A stretch of 64,000 nucleotides of DNA from Pohlia nutans (taxonomy: Eukaryota; Streptophyta; Bryopsida; Bryales; Mniaceae), in contig CM040107.1 in the NCBI GenBank assembly GCA_022496805.1, forward strand, positions 13,069,501 through 13,133,500. The letters run 5' to 3'. Shown here in pieces: positions 1 to 13,006 of this stretch (the stretch's first letter is position 1; each line of letters starts with the position of its first letter). The position numbers and the translations under genes are program-made. The notes under the pieces were generated by a model. That model ran no database searches, was not told the DNA's origin, and saw only the letters and a list, made by a program, of their open reading frames with translations.

Positions 1-364
1 TTTTATCTCAAATTAGGAACAATACGCTTGCCTTCTGGCCAGAATTTCAAAGCTAACATTACTACGAGATCTCTTTAACCCTAATCAACCAAGCAGAACA
101 ACACACAACGAAACTAGCAATTCTGTAGCAATTCTGTAGCAATTCTGTAACAATACAAACAATCAAGCTAGAGCAAATGTGTAACAATTGTATCATTTTT
201 GAATATAAGCACCCTTAACCCTAAGCTCTTCTTAAAGAATTCCAACAATTCTAATAGTTTTTACAGTAGCTGTATCCATTTTAACGCCTCTGATACTTAG
301 CACCCTAAACTCTACGGAAACAGAGAAACAGGCAAGCAAACAAGCAAAAACAAACAATGGGAAG

Positions 365-422
365 CAAAAACAAGCAAACAAACAAACAAACAAAAACAAA
401 CAAACATGCAAGCAAACAAGCA
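365..422. repeat. CAAA-rich low-complexity tract
   Basis: Imperfect run of CAAA and CAAG units. It is simple sequence; the short cysteine- and phenylalanine-rich reading frames across it are an artefact of the composition. The flanking 1-360 and 425-800 hold nothing I can identify beyond a CCTAAACCCTAA telomere-like box near 733-745. Confidence 0.7.
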
Positions 423-799
423 AATAAACCATAACAAGCTGGACGGTCGAAGTACCTCACGGAAGCTGGAGTTGCTCCACCTTCAAGCACACACCTCCAC
501 AACAACAAAAACACCAGAAAGAGAGCTTCCACTGCATTCGCAAGTCACTATACTACCAATTGCCCAATCGCCCACTCGCCGAATCAAAATGTACAGAGGA
601 GGAGTGTGCAATCACAATCAAAATGTACGGAGAAGATGAAGGTAGCGTGGAGTCAGGCGAGCGTGAGGAGGAGCGGAACACGGCGAGGCAGCGTGATGAT
701 GCGACGGAGGAAGGTACGAGCGACAACAAAAATCCTAAACCCTAAGCTCGCGGGTGCCTGGGGAGAGAGATGACCTCCCAACCGTAGCCCGAACCTGCA

Positions 800-940
800 G
801 GCTTGGCTTGGGCGATTGGCTCGGCTCCGAAGCTTGGGCGGTTGGCTCAGCTCCGAAGCTTGGTCCTGGCTCGGTACCGAAGCTCGGGCAGGGCACCGAA
901 GCTGAGGTGTTAGGCTTGGCACCGAAGCTTGGCTCCCCAG
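800..940. repeat. short GC-rich tandem repeat (CCGAAGCTTGG units)
   Basis: Five or so degenerate copies of a 20-30 bp unit built around GGCTCGGCTCCGAAGCTTGG. Spacing and sequence vary, so this is an old minisatellite. Frames on both strands stay open only because the repeat lacks stop codons; no protein family is recognisable. Confidence 0.6.
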
Positions 941-1007
941 CATGAGTAGACCAAGCCTATAAAGGCTAAAAGGCAATTCTATTATTTTGAACTCCTAAAT
1001 GTCCCAG

Positions 1008-2190
1008 CATCTAGAAACTGGATGACGAACTGATTCAAAGCCTTGCAACTTTCTCAAACAACCTCGCATGTCTTTCATCACAGTCATATTTCTAAGCCTA
1101 TTAAATTTTGTACCAATTGCAATAAATCTCTAACGATGGAGAATTGTTGATAATATTCGAGAGGCCTCTAAAGGCAATAACGTCAAACTTGTTGCCTGGG
1201 TATAATTCCATAGAATTGGTATACAAAAAAAAGTTACAGATTATGCATCGTGGATTCAATCTGTATGATTTGATTCAAAAATACTATGAACAATACTTTA
1301 TTATATAACTTGAAAGGTGAAATAAGATATGTACTGTGAATTTGAATTTTTTTATGTTTATTTTGTTTCCTTCTCTGTTTTACCCTTTAGCGTATTGATT
1401 GAACACTATTATTACAGATTTGTTTTAAAATGTTTGATGAAAAACAAAAATGGAGTTTATGTACAAAGCAAAGTTGTAATTGTCAACATATTAAAGAAAA
1501 ATGTCTGTACAGTTGGATTCATCAAAATTATTCTCAATATTTTTCAATTAATTTTGCACGGTTTTTGCTTGAAACTTAATTAAAAATCCCAAAAAGTAAA
1601 CAAAAATTGAAAAACATTGTAACGAATTTGGAATAACACGCAGTACAAGATGGTAAGATCTCCAATTTTTGACTATAATTATAATTGAAAATCATGTGTA
1701 AGGTTTCATTTCCTGAACTAAAATTGAAATTTCACAAAAACTACTCGAGGAACTTCGTTTGTAATTTTTAGAAAATTCACATCATCTTATTTTGAAGATC
1801 CATACCGTACAAATGGTACTTAACTAGCACAAGAATCAAGAGACTTTTGGATGGATGAAAAATATCACCGTATGTGGTGAAGGGACGCGTCAGAATTCAT
1901 ACAACGTCTAGAAAATGAAGGTTGGCGTGTCAAAGGGTGCACCAATACTAATAAAGGTAATTCTATCAAAACCAAGGTGAAAAACAAAATCTTAAATTCT
2001 ATTTGGAATTCTTAGACACGTCCAACCATTTTTCACAAAGAATTATAGATTCTAAACCTTTGAACTTTTTCATACAACCTCGCGTCACTAATTATCATGA
2101 AAGTCCCTTTTTTAGCGTATTTCTTGCGACGTAGAGCTGTTGATAATTTTGGAGGGGTCTCCAAATGCAATTACGTCAAACTTCTAATAA
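1008..2190 (+). repeat. pair of old diverged direct repeats (1008-1205 and 2043-2190)
   Basis: Both blocks contain, in the same order, AACCTCGC, then GTTGATAAT, GGTCTCCAAA-like and AATTACGTCAAACTT-like words, with many mismatches. The reading is two decayed copies of one AT-rich repeat about 1 kb apart. The sequence between them is AT-rich with no supported gene. Confidence 0.45.
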
Positions 2191-2199
2191 AATACAAAG

Positions 2200-4300
2200 A
2201 AATGCGTGCCAGGATCTTTCAACATTTTCTTGTTGATATGATCAAAGTATTTTGTAGTACTGTTTGTCGGGTGGACACCAGTAGATTGACATTACAAATA
2301 GACAATTTATTCACGTTGCCACAAACCACGAATATAATATAATTATAGTGCATTGACTAAAGCACAATAGATTAACTCCTAAACGTCAACACTTTAATCA
2401 ATTAACAGATTCAAATCGTTATCACATTCGCTAAACAAATTTTAATTTATAGATTTTAGTATTAAATATTGATGGTAATATTAGTGAATCAAACCGTATG
2501 GATGGATTGGAATTTAAGATTCAAAATCTAGATGTTTCATTTGGTATATCAATTCCAAAATAATCTTCTAAATAGTCATTTAGGATCATTTTTCTAGCAC
2601 CGTCAATTCCATGGTCATACCTTCATAATGTTGATGATTATCTATGAAAAATTATAAATCATTCAATGTGATATTTAAAGTATGCAAATTATAGTGCTTT
2701 GACTTTTACAAAAGAGGTGAGGACCTTTAGGGATTAGTACGTATAAGCCTTGTTTAGAAGGGTTTACTATAGGCATTTATATGGGTTAAAAAAATAACTT
2801 TTCGTCTTGTTGACTCTAAACTATAAAAGTGTTGAATCACAAAATAAGTTGCAAATTTATTAGGTGAAGAACAACTTCCCATTTACAGCTTAAATATTAC
2901 TCTAAAATCAATTCAGCTGAAATATAACTCTTAGAAAAATCAATACTCTGAATTTTTTGAGTTTGACAATAATTCTATATGTTTTTGACCTAAACCAAAA
3001 ATATTCATTAAAAAGAATTCATTTGAGTATTATAGAATAAGTACAAATTTTCAAATGGTATTTCATTAAAGTACACAAGGTTCTTCCTGGTTGTCCTAGA
3101 AACGTGATATACATATGCAAGCGATGAAATTATTCCTTTATTTTGTTCTTCTCCCTTAACTTGATCAACCAAGCACTTTGAGACTACCCTAGACGCTGGA
3201 CATCTTATTCAGTCCTGATTTGTGACTGCACGCGGTGTGCCTTTCGTTCTTCGATCGCATACTTCTATTCATTTTTTATTAGCAAAACACATAATGAAGT
3301 ATAGTTAAATAGGATCATTATTTAGAGAGGACAACAACGTAGTGACAAACCGCCAAAAAATTAGATACTTCTCACCTAAAACATTCATTTGATGATTTTC
3401 ATCCAAACATTAATGATTTTCATCCAAGGATTAATGATTTGCATTCATGATGCATCCCCCTCCTACAAGTACATCGAGCTCAATCATAGCATATGCATGA
3501 AGTATATCTTATGTACGTCATGAGTGTACTCTTATCATGTGAATAATGAATTATCATATGAAAGATTGAAGTAAGGACATGATTTAGGGTAATTAAGTAC
3601 CTAGGATAGTGCTTATGAATTTCACCATCATGTAGTGCTATTTAAAAATTAACACCAATTATGGGAAGTTTCTTACAATATAAACATTTAGGTGTCTTAT
3701 GTATTTTTACAAATTACATTGAAGACAACGATGACAAAATATTGAATCCTAAGTAAATTAAGTAACAAACCCCGGGATATGCAATTGCACATTCCGCTAA
3801 AGGGGCAATTAACATATATGTTGTTCAAATTTACAAATTTATTTTAAAGAAATTTAAATTTTGATTTCTTTTAGGAAAATAATTATCAACATAATAGATC
3901 ACCACGTTCACCCAAAAAATGTGGGGTGTCTTTTATACAAAGTAATTTTAATTTGATATGAGTAATGTCTGGTTTTTTTAAACCAATTTTCTGGAATTCT
4001 AGATATATTCATAGGATATAGGTGTAATACACCTTAATGAACCTAAAAATAGTAAATTATTTCACTATATATAATTATATACATAATCTAGAAATTATAT
4101 ATAGATGAAATGTATAGATTCCGAACATGAGACCCTATCAGCAAAGGTTCCAACAATTAACCGTATGACAATTATGAAATTATTACGTTTTTGGTCATAT
4201 TCATTGAATAAGTAGCATTTTATTTGTACTTTATAAAATTTGGGTTATGAGTTATTATATTATATTTTATTTGTAGCAGCTCAGAACACATTGCAACCGA
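2200..4300. other. AT-rich intergenic stretch
   Basis: About 2.1 kb of AT-rich DNA. Reading frames are short on both strands, and I see no motif, terminal repeat or RNA gene that I can support. Confidence 0.5.
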
Positions 4301-4309
4301 CATCACCAT

Positions 4310-5040
4310 TCTATCACATGTCACATGCAACTCTAAGTATGTTGGACTTGAATAATTGTATGTCGAATTAAATTTTTATCCCTTCAAACCAAATATGTTC
4401 ATCGCGATTAGTATAGTCTGAAATAATTATAGTTTAACCCCTTCATGTTCTCACTCTTTTTAAACTTGGCAGATTTAAAAAGATACATAACAAAAATAAA
4501 GTAAGACTGAGGGATATTTTGTCTTTCATGAATGAATAAAAGTTTTACATAATTAATTATGGATTCTATCCATACAATTACTTTGGCAATGGCTATCACC
4601 GATATTTGTGTATTATGTTACGAACTAAAAATGTAACGATCGTTTGTAACAATTACGATTAGTACAAATAAAATATTGACAATCTAGTAATGAATTCTCG
4701 GGGTTCGGATGGGTTCAAATGTAGTAGTCTAAGTGTAGTAATGTTTGGCGTTTTTTACGTAGCATATATTAGGTAGTTCACTTTTTCAAGAGCACTTTTG
4801 GAATAAAATCTTCGAAATGAGTAGTGGAGCACTACAACGTGAAATGAGGCATTCAACTTGCACAAGTCATCCCGTTTCTAATGGGACCACACATGCATAA
4901 TCCAACTTTCCAGATAAGTTTGAAATAAAAATTTCACACTGCAAGAAGTGCATGATAGATGAGAAATCGGAGTTCAAATTCGTTCATCATGAAAAAAATG
5001 CATGGTTGGGCGGTTAGGGGTTAAATGCAACCCATTGGAC
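4310..5040 (+). repeat. diverged repeat, second copy lies inside the 10.3-13.3 kb CACTA element
   Basis: Matches 10870-11240 joined to 12160-12430 in the same order. Shared landmarks are GAATAAAAG, GATTCTATCCAT, AAGATATTGACAATTTGTGAATGA-like, TTCAAGAGCA, AACATGAAATGAG, CACACATGCAT and the GGTTAGGGGTTAAATG-like end. This copy lacks the 913-bp solo LTR found in the other, so it preserves the empty site. I see no clear CACTA ends around it; it may be an eroded relative of that element. The following 5040-5560 has no supported feature. Confidence 0.55.
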
Positions 5041-5567
5041 TAGGTAATTTAGCATTTTTTTAACCATGTGCTTATGACCAAATTTACGAAAATCAACGTA
5101 AATAAATAAGTTTCTATTTTTATACAAATTATAAATGAGTGTTAGTGACGCACTATATATTTTTTCGTATATGATGAATGTTATGAATTTAGTAGTATAG
5201 ATTTGATTGAAAAATCATTATACTATAATATAATGTATCTACGTAAGTGCATGAGGAAAAAATACTTTCCCATGTGATTTGTCATTGAATTATATTAAAT
5301 GTAATACTTCTTTATACCTATTTCCGAACAACTATATGGATGTGTGTGTATCATATTCAATCCAAAATCCAAAATTAGATTTGGAATTGAATAGAATGAT
5401 GGAGAAATAATACCCATCAATGTAAATGCATTCAAGTGGGAGTGCAAGGTACATGCACTAGAGTACCAAGTGCTCTCAAGGAATAGTATGTACATTGGAT
5501 GAATGGCGGCTCACATGAGATGGAATTCCTTTCAAGTACTCTCCTTCTTCCACATTTCAATATTTGA

Positions 5568-6116
5568 ATGTGTGAACTTTTTCTCATTCCTCATTCACTC
5601 CTTCCCCTTCCTCATTCATCTCCTCCTTGTTTTTCTTTTTTGACCATGGGTTCTAGGCACCCAACCCATGGAGTTTTGTCTCTCCCTTCTCGTCCTCATT
5701 CTTTAGGGGAATTAACAAGGTTTTTGTGGTTTGTTTACAGTTCCGATGCATGTCGATGGAAGATAATTCTTCCTCCTCATCCATTGTTGCGAGGGATTGT
5801 TAGTGGGGCAGATGATTTTGTGTGGAACTACCACTGTGGCGAAGAGATGGCACGGTTGGAAGCTTTTTCTGGCGTTTCATATGCTGAAGTGGCAGGAATT
5901 GTGAACCGTCCTTCTACAGATTTACTTCGTGGAGTGGCGGTGATAAGAAAGGATTGCGGGTGCGTGCAACTTGACTTATGTGATTGTGCTCCCACAAATT
6001 CGAATGGTGGTGGGATCAAAGAAGTGATCGAGATATCATCAGACACATCTTTCTATGTCACGGCGGAAGGTAGAGAATCGGATGCGGCATCGGTGGGGAG
6101 TAATCGCCAATTTTAA
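5568..6116 (+). CDS. hypothetical ORF, 182 aa
   Basis: Open frame in a locally GC-richer patch. The N-terminal third is Ser/Pro/His/Phe-rich and may be untranslated leader. From about residue 60 it looks more protein-like, with a DDFVWNYHCGEEM stretch and a CGCVQLDLCDC cysteine cluster. The in-frame ATG at residue 27 is an alternative start. I recognise no family. It lies upstream of the palindrome cluster and the first DUF7869-like gene on the same strand, so it could be a 5' exon of a longer gene. Confidence 0.3.
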   Translation: MCELFLIPHSLLPLPHSSPPCFSFLTMGSRHPTHGVLSLPSRPHSLGELTRFLWFVYSSDACRWKIILPPHPLLRGIVSGADDFVWNYHCGEEMARLEAFSGVSYAEVAGIVNRPSTDLLRGVAVIRKDCGCVQLDLCDCAPTNSNGGGIKEVIEISSDTSFYVTAEGRESDAASVGSNRQF

Positions 6117-7100
6117 GTTTGACTTTTGCAGCACAGCTGGGTTACTTGTTTTTAGAAGCGGATTTTGAGTTTAAAGCGGTTTTGGTTTTGGTATTGCAGT
6201 GGCACTAATAGTTTGTTTGACAAAGTGGCATTGTGACTTTCAAGGGACCCAATTTTTAGAATTCAGGAAGTTCATAAGTGATGACTGTAAAAATGTAGGT
6301 GGCCAGCGTGCTCCTTTGACCATAGCGAATGTGACTGGCTTTAATCGTTTTTTTAATATAGTAACCTGCGAGTTGCATAGTGGCGGGGTGCTTTGCATTT
6401 ATGTGCGAAAGCCGTTGTGAATTCACTGTAGACTAGGATGCCGTTTTGGAAAGGCATCCAAGACGGCGGAAACTTTGGGCGCTTCTTCATTCTCATCTCT
6501 CCTGCACGTTCTCATTTTGTATTGCGTCTCTCATTTTGTTGTCTCCTCCGACCACTCGCCGCTCTTGTCTATCTCGCTTGCGGACTCTCCCTGTTCTTGT
6601 CCCTTGTGTATTGTAGAACTGTTGTGTGCGCTATCGCGTGGCTGAAGCGCTCCGAATGTAAGTGTTGATGTCATTATGTGCCGTATTATTTTGTTGTGTG
6701 TTTTGAAGATGGTATAGGGGGCGACAGGATCTTGGTTATGGATTGTTTAGCATTACGCTCAAATGTGCAGTTCAATGGTTGTGTGGTTGAATTAGCAGTT
6801 CAATTCAGCGGTTCAATCTGTAGGTCAGTGGTTTTCTGCATTCAGTGCTTGATTAGTTCAGTTGCTGGGGTGCAGACTAGGAGAGTGCACATTGCAGGGA
6901 TTTTTTTCTTATTCATTGAGTGTATGCTCTCTTTTTAATTGTGCATGCCATTGCTTATTTCCCAAGCTTGCGTTAGCTATGCAAATTGGAATGCATTGTG
7001 ATCCAATGCATTGAAGTGGATACATATTTAATTTGCAACTCGGAATTGAGTGGAATTGAACTGTTCATGTGTTCCATCGTTTCAAAGCTTGATTCGTTCT
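6117..7100. other. transcribed-looking spacer with a possible splice donor near 6659
   Basis: No supported ORF. A GAATGTAAGTG donor-like site at about 6656-6666 and a TTGTGACAG acceptor-like site just before 8288 would bracket the palindrome cluster as one large intron. This is inference only. Confidence 0.25.
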
Positions 7101-7101
7101 G

Positions 7102-8219
7102 TTATCATCGACTCGAGGATAAGTGGAGTCGTTATTGGGTACCTTTATACTGTTGCAGAATGGTTTACCTTCGAGTCGAAGATAACGTGTATATATTCCA
7201 TGACAAAACATATATTTAAGAGTACCATGGATGTCAGACCGGGACACTTCAGTCACAGAACCCATTATCCTCGACTCGAAGATAAGTACAACTCAATATA
7301 CGACATGATGAACACAGAGTTAATTATCCTCGTGTCGAAGATAAGTACAACAGAATATACGATACGATTTATTGAGATATAATTATCCTCGAGTCGAAGA
7401 TAGGTGCAACAGACAATACGATAGAACTTATAGAGACAGGGCTATCCTCGTGTCAAAGATGATTTCTGAATATATTTACAGTTATCTCATATACCAGTGT
7501 CTACTCGAAAATTCAGATTGAAAGCATAGAACTGAACCACTTATCCTCGACTCAAGGATAAGTCACATAGGGTACTCAAAGGAACTGTGACATGCGAATA
7601 CATTTATCCTCGAGTCGAAGTTAGGCATAATGACATAAACTGTAGGTAATACAATACGCACCAAGGTGAAATAGTACTATCCAGTAACATTGATGTTACC
7701 GGGCCACTTATCTTCGAGTCGAGGATAATTAGAGGGGTTCGCCATAGGACATGACACATACATAATAAGTTATCCTCGAGTCGAGGATAACATACTCGTA
7801 TCTTCGATGTCTGATTGTTACATTCGTCCGATGCTCCGCATTGGACAGTACCTGAAGCATTCAGGGACTAGTTATCCTCGAGTCGAGGATAAAGTTGATA
7901 TGACTTACATACTGTCCCCCGAACTATAAACGAGAAGTCCAGACATGACTTACACGTTATCAATAGTATCATATAACCATATCCTCGTGTCGAGGATATG
8001 GATCACTTTGATACACGTACACGCTGACTCTTCTTACAGACAAGAAGTGCGCCATCAGTTTTGGGCTGTCTATGCAAGGGGTTCGGTCTGAATGAAATCT
8101 GGTGGAGTTTTTCGCTCAGTTATCGTCGACTCGAGGGTACTATAGACGGTGTTATAATATGCGGACATCCGAGCCCGAAAGCAGTACAGCCAATAGCATT
8201 ATCCTCGGACCGAGGATAA
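7102..8219. repeat. cluster of 14 dispersed 21-bp odd palindromes
   Basis: The consensus is TTATCCTCGA, one central base (usually G, C or T), then the exact reverse complement TCGAGGATAA. Centres lie near 7112, 7175, 7275, 7334, 7393, 7452, 7551, 7614, 7718, 7780, 7882, 7989, 8130 and 8209. Spacings fall mostly into about 59-63 bp or about 99-107 bp. The intervening sequence is unique. The copies at 7770-7790 and 7872-7892 are perfect. The copy at 8199-8219 has a paired change on both arms (CGG/CCG in place of CGA/TCG), so its symmetry is kept. Confidence 0.9.
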
Positions 8220-8288
8220 TAGTTTGCACAGCATTCACACCATTACCATGAAGCTCACTGTCTGATACGTGATCTGTCTTGTGACAGA

Positions 8289-10273
8289 ATGGAGACGGTT
8301 GCGCATCCACAGTTGGAGCTAAGAGTGCAAACCCTGCCCCTAGGCGTGGCACCATGTGAGGGCGTTCCACGTTCATCATGGACCACGAGGGGCGTTACGA
8401 TCACCAACGCGGATGGGATTGATGTTGCAAAAGGTATCTGCCATAGTGTTGATCCGAAGCTCGTAATTGACACAGACGGTTTGCCTCTCGGCGATGAGCG
8501 CGTAGCGATTCACATTGCAGAATCACTCGTTGAGGAGGAGGTTCCATCCGTATGGATGTGGTCTATGCGATCTTGGCATATCTCCAGGGTCTTCCTCAAT
8601 GGAGCGAGCTTGTACGACCACGAGCAAACAGCCATATATACGGCAGAGTTGAATGCATCGAGGAGGCGTGTCTGGAAAGGGGTTAGGCCATACGAGACCA
8701 CACGCGAGAGAACTGAGCCGGCTACGCCTCCCAAAAAGGACTTCTTACTTTCTGCCCAGTCGATTAACGCTATGTCGAGCAATGTCTGTTGTCCTTTAAA
8801 CTGCGTGCACCCGTTTCCGCGAGCAAAGACCCAAGCCCTTCGCACCCAATTATACATAATTGGTAACGTATACTTCCGAAAGCATCTGTTGCTGGAAGTG
8901 CACCGAGATGCAACCGGTAAAGAGATGATTACCTTGGAGGGAATTGAGGTGTGCCCTACAGCATGGTGTCTCATTCATTCGGTGTCGAGAGCTACATACT
9001 ATTGTTACAAGGGTCGAGCAAAATCTGGTGTGCGCCCGGAGCCGCATGGTAACCTTGGGACAAAGAAGCCCCGCTAGCAAACATTGCAAGCCACTGCCAC
9101 TCTTCGAACGTTGCTCGAGAACTCCGCAGATCAGATGCCTCACAAGTCCAAGACACTTCCGTCTGGTGAGAAAGTCATGTCCATGTGTCTCCCGTCCTCC
9201 TTTCGGTGGATCGAGACATTGCCTTTGATCAATGAGGTCAACGCGCGCTTTGATTTGCCGAATGTGTCATCCAGCGGACTGAGTAGAATTTGTAGCGAGT
9301 CTTTTCCCGAATTCGCACCAAAGGCTCGTGGGGATAGTTTTTCTCGATGTGGGACCTGTGATAGGATTAAACAGCTTCGTTCCGCTTGCACGTCAAGGCC
9401 TCGTGCGTCCCTTCTATGGACTACAAAACTCAAAGCCGACATAAATGAACAAAGGGCTCACAGAGAGCTGTATTATGGTAATAGGGATCAGTCTGAGAAA
9501 TTCACGAACAAATTACTTACCATCATCCATGACAAAATGGACCACTCAAAGACTGCCTTGCTGCATTATTCTCACAAGAGCAAGGCAGTTGATTCCTTCA
9601 TGAAGTTGCCGATTGCGGTGACTGGAATGATTGCGCATGGCCACGGAGACATTAGATATGCACATTATGGCCTCGACATTTATCCGAGTGATTCGAATCA
9701 TACCGTGGGTTCAATTGCCCAATTACTACGGGATCTGGAGAAGCCGCCGAAGTATTCAACGCGGGAGTTGTTCACTGGGAGTAGGTCTTTTGATCTCTCC
9801 GAGGCCTTGTTGCTAGGTTTGGAGATTTGCTTAGAATCCCTCCCACCTCCTCCAAGGGAGCCGGTCATCGCGGAACCACTCCTTCCCACTTTAATTCTTC
9901 AGCTTGACAACGCGTGTGGGGACAACAAGAATCGATGGGTCTTTGCATTTTGCTCCCTCCTTGTACACAAAGGTGTCTTCCGCGAGATATTCATCAATTT
10001 CGTCATCGTGGGGCACACTCATGAGGACATCGATGCCCTCTTCGGTCGATGGAGCCGTAGATTGCGGGAAAATGACTACCCCACGATTCCTAAGCTCATG
10101 AAGTCCTTCATGGATGCTGAATCTCAGCCTGTCATTCCGCACCTTATTGAGGAAGTCCCAAACTTCAAAGGGTTCGTTGAAGGGTACTTGTGCACAGGTA
10201 ATGATGCTTTGCAAGGTCACACCAATGCTCAATAGTTCAAGTTCTACAAAGATTCCAACGGGTGGCCTTTAAT
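8289..10273 (+). pseudogene. DUF7869-like gene copy 1, 5' part
   Basis: One frame runs from ATG 8289 to 10235, broken by a TAG at 9075-9077 and stopped by a TAG at 10233-10235 (also present in copy 2). Seen in order: a CCPLNCVHPFPR cysteine motif, a CGTCDRIKQL zinc-like pair, then IHDKMDHSK, a TGMIAHGHGD segment, LQLDNACGDNKNR and VGHTHEDIDALFGRWS. The last three match the conserved core of plant and animal DUF7869 proteins. The three aspartates resemble a DDE nuclease/transposase triad; that is inference. The coding match to copy 2 resumes beyond the CACTA insertion. C-to-T type stops suggest long silencing. Confidence 0.7.
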
Positions 10274-10529
10274 CACTAGTAGAAATTCAGTGACCGAATT
10301 AACAGAAATTCAACACAATTGTGTTGATTCATTCTGTGCTATAGGTCGCGTTGATTTGGACATATTTTAACATGATTCTGTTGATCCGTTTTTGTTATTT
10401 CGGTCATCTCTTGCATCGAGGCCCGTTGATAAAATATGAAAAACATAAACAGAGAATAAAAAAATTTGAAACCCCGAAATCCGGGCAGCCCTGAAATGCG
10501 GGCAGCCCGGATCCAAATCTATCAAATGG

Positions 10530-10600
10530 ATGCTCCCCGGGTTCGAACTAGGGATCTCATGGCTACAACACACAACCTTCAACCATTACAACATGGCCGA
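10530..10600 (-). repeat. tRNA-like (Pol III box B) module inside the CACTA element
   Basis: On the minus strand a box B-like AGTTCGAACC lies downstream of a weak box A-like GTAATGGTTGAAGG. The cloverleaf is not convincing, so I call it tRNA-derived, SINE-like, not a tRNA gene. It follows a CCGGGCAGCCC palindrome at 10485-10512, the same order as in the 23.7-25.7 kb element. Confidence 0.45.
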
Positions 10601-11242
10601 AATTACTTGTTTAATTGTGGCGATTGTCACCTATTAAACTTTAATTGCGGTAAAGTCCAAAATCAGTGAACTTTGGCGGCTTATATCTCCTTCATATAGG
10701 GTCCGTTTTTAATGAAAATTGTTGGAAAAGTTGCGTCTTGAAGTCTAGTTTGTGTGGTAAAATTTTCACTTCAATCCAAGATGATATGAATTTCTGAGAA
10801 TCATTTTACTAGAGGGGGTTTGGCCAAGAAACATTTGAATGTTAGTTTTTTACCACTTTGTAATAATATTCAACTTTTTGACATTTCATGCATGCATGTT
10901 ATTTTTAGGTTGGATTCCAATTTAATCCCTATATGCCTACAACCCTCTCTATATTTTGAGAATTGTAAAAATCGATGCCTTATAATATGAAACTAAGAGG
11001 GGTATTTTGAATTTCATGTGTGAATAAAAGTTATATATTATGAATTTAAGATTCTATCCATTTGGTTAGATCTATGGTTACAATTACCAATATTTTCTAT
11101 AGTATTTGAAACGTAAAGTTCAAAATTTTATTGTAATTTGATTGCGAGTAAGATATTGACAATTTGTGAATGAAATTGGTTGTGATGAGTTGAAATGTAA
11201 TATTCTAAGTATAGTGATTTTGAAATATTTTGGGTTACTTAA

Positions 11243-12155
11243 TGTAAACTGAGGATTTTACGAATGGAATTTTTGTGTTAAAAAGGGTTATTTATCAACT
11301 TATTGGAAGCCAGTGAAATGGGATGATATGTTCACAAAGGGAAGGATGATCAGTTGGGAAACGACAAATGAATGAAAGGAAATGGAAGGAGATGAGAACG
11401 GAATCAAGCCAGTTTTGAACGGACATTATTGTTGCAGTGTTGAACGGTAAAGCCAAGACAGAAGATGGAAAACGGAGTCAAGGCAATTAGAGTAGTTATT
11501 TTTAGGGGAGATTTTGAAAGGTTGTGACTTTTTGGTCGTTGTAGTATAAAATAGGTTGAAGATGTTGTTCATTGTTGCCAAACTATCCACAAGAGATTGG
11601 TGAGCTAGGGGAGCATAAAAGCATCCTCTTTAGTTTAGTTTTTATTGTATTTTATGATAACAATTGAAGTGTAAATTGATATATAAGTGATTGGAAATAT
11701 AACAAGACCATAATTGAAAGGTCATGTTGTGTGTGTGTAAAATTTGTATGAGAAATTGTGATAACATTGTATGAAGTGAATTAGACAATAAAGAGGAAGA
11801 GAGAGAGATTGAAGTGAGGGATTAATTGAATTGAAGTGAAATTAAATTGAGTGATAACTAAAATTAGGTTTGAGAGAAAGACATCATCAAAGTTATTAAT
11901 ATTCAATTAAAATAAAACCGAATTAATAAGGAAGTAATTGATTGAATAATGGGAAGAGTGATGTAAAAACTAGAAGTGTAAGGAAATTAAGAAGAGAAGC
12001 GATTCATACAGATTTCTTGTGTGATTTCATTTGATTATTTTAGTGACATGCAAGTGATTGTGACCGTAACTTTTACTCATTAGCGTTTGAATCTCCTGTG
12101 GTTCGATCCTGAACTATACTGTGCATTTAACAATCACATACAACGACAATCTACA
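11243..12155. mobile_element. solo LTR nested in the CACTA element, TSD CTTAA
   Basis: 913 bp beginning TGTA and ending TACA, flanked by CTTAA at 11238-11242 and CTTAA at 12156-12160. TG...CA ends and a 5-bp duplication are diagnostic of an integrase-inserted LTR. A TCCTGTGGTTCGATCCTGA stretch near the right end resembles the end region of plant Ty3/gypsy LTRs. No internal domain or second LTR is present, so recombination probably removed them. The related repeat at 4310-5040 lacks this insertion. Confidence 0.85.
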
Positions 12156-13006
12156 CTTAATTTTACCATTTTACTGTTTCAAGAGCATTTTTGCACTATT
12201 TTGAACTAAGATCTTAAATTTTTTTGATGAATCATTGCAACATGAAATGAGACATAATTTTTACAAATCATACCTTTGTAATCAGTTCACACATGCATGA
12301 AGCTAACTTCCTATTAAACCTATAGTAAAAAAACCACATTGCAAAAAGTACATGAAAGGGGAAAAAACGTGGATGAAATCTGTACAATGTCCAAAAAATA
12401 AACGCTTTGACAGTTAAGGGTTCGTTCTAGTCGTTGATGTAAAACTTATGCATCAATTTGAATTTCCAAGCCATTTTGAACATATAAAATTTATGTATAA
12501 AAAATATTTTGTACCAATATTTCCTAAATAATTTTCTAGTTGGAAGTTATTTGGTTAGAGTAGGTTTAGTAATATCATTTCAAAGTGCTAAATATTTTGG
12601 ATTTATTTCATATATAATGTGGATTAGAAATTAGATTTAATTGTCTTCATTATTTAATGATTGAATTTGAAAGCTAGGGCATCTCTTTTTTAATTGAAAA
12701 ATGTTTTTGACTCACCACCATTCACCACCATTTCAAAGTTTGAAAATTAGTCTAAGTTTGAAAATCAGTGAAAATATATGATTTTTTTTACTTTTAGGAC
12801 TACGCTACAATTTTCATATTTCTTGAAGCTTGAAACTAAGTAGTATAATATTTTTATTAACATACATTGTTATTATGTTCTTATAATATACATATTGTTA
12901 ATATGTTATTACAATTCCATTATTATAAAGTATTACATATACAAAGATTCCTAAATAGTCAAAGAGTATTCTGAGAATTTTTTCAGATTGCTATAACCTA
13001 TGCTGA

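Noticed and set aside
4310..5040. A complete CACTA element around the first diverged repeat copy
   Set aside because: I could not find paired CACTA ends or a 3-bp duplication.
7102..8219. CRISPR-like array
   Set aside because: The repeats are palindromic, diverged and at two spacings in plant-type nuclear DNA, and no cas-like gene is present.
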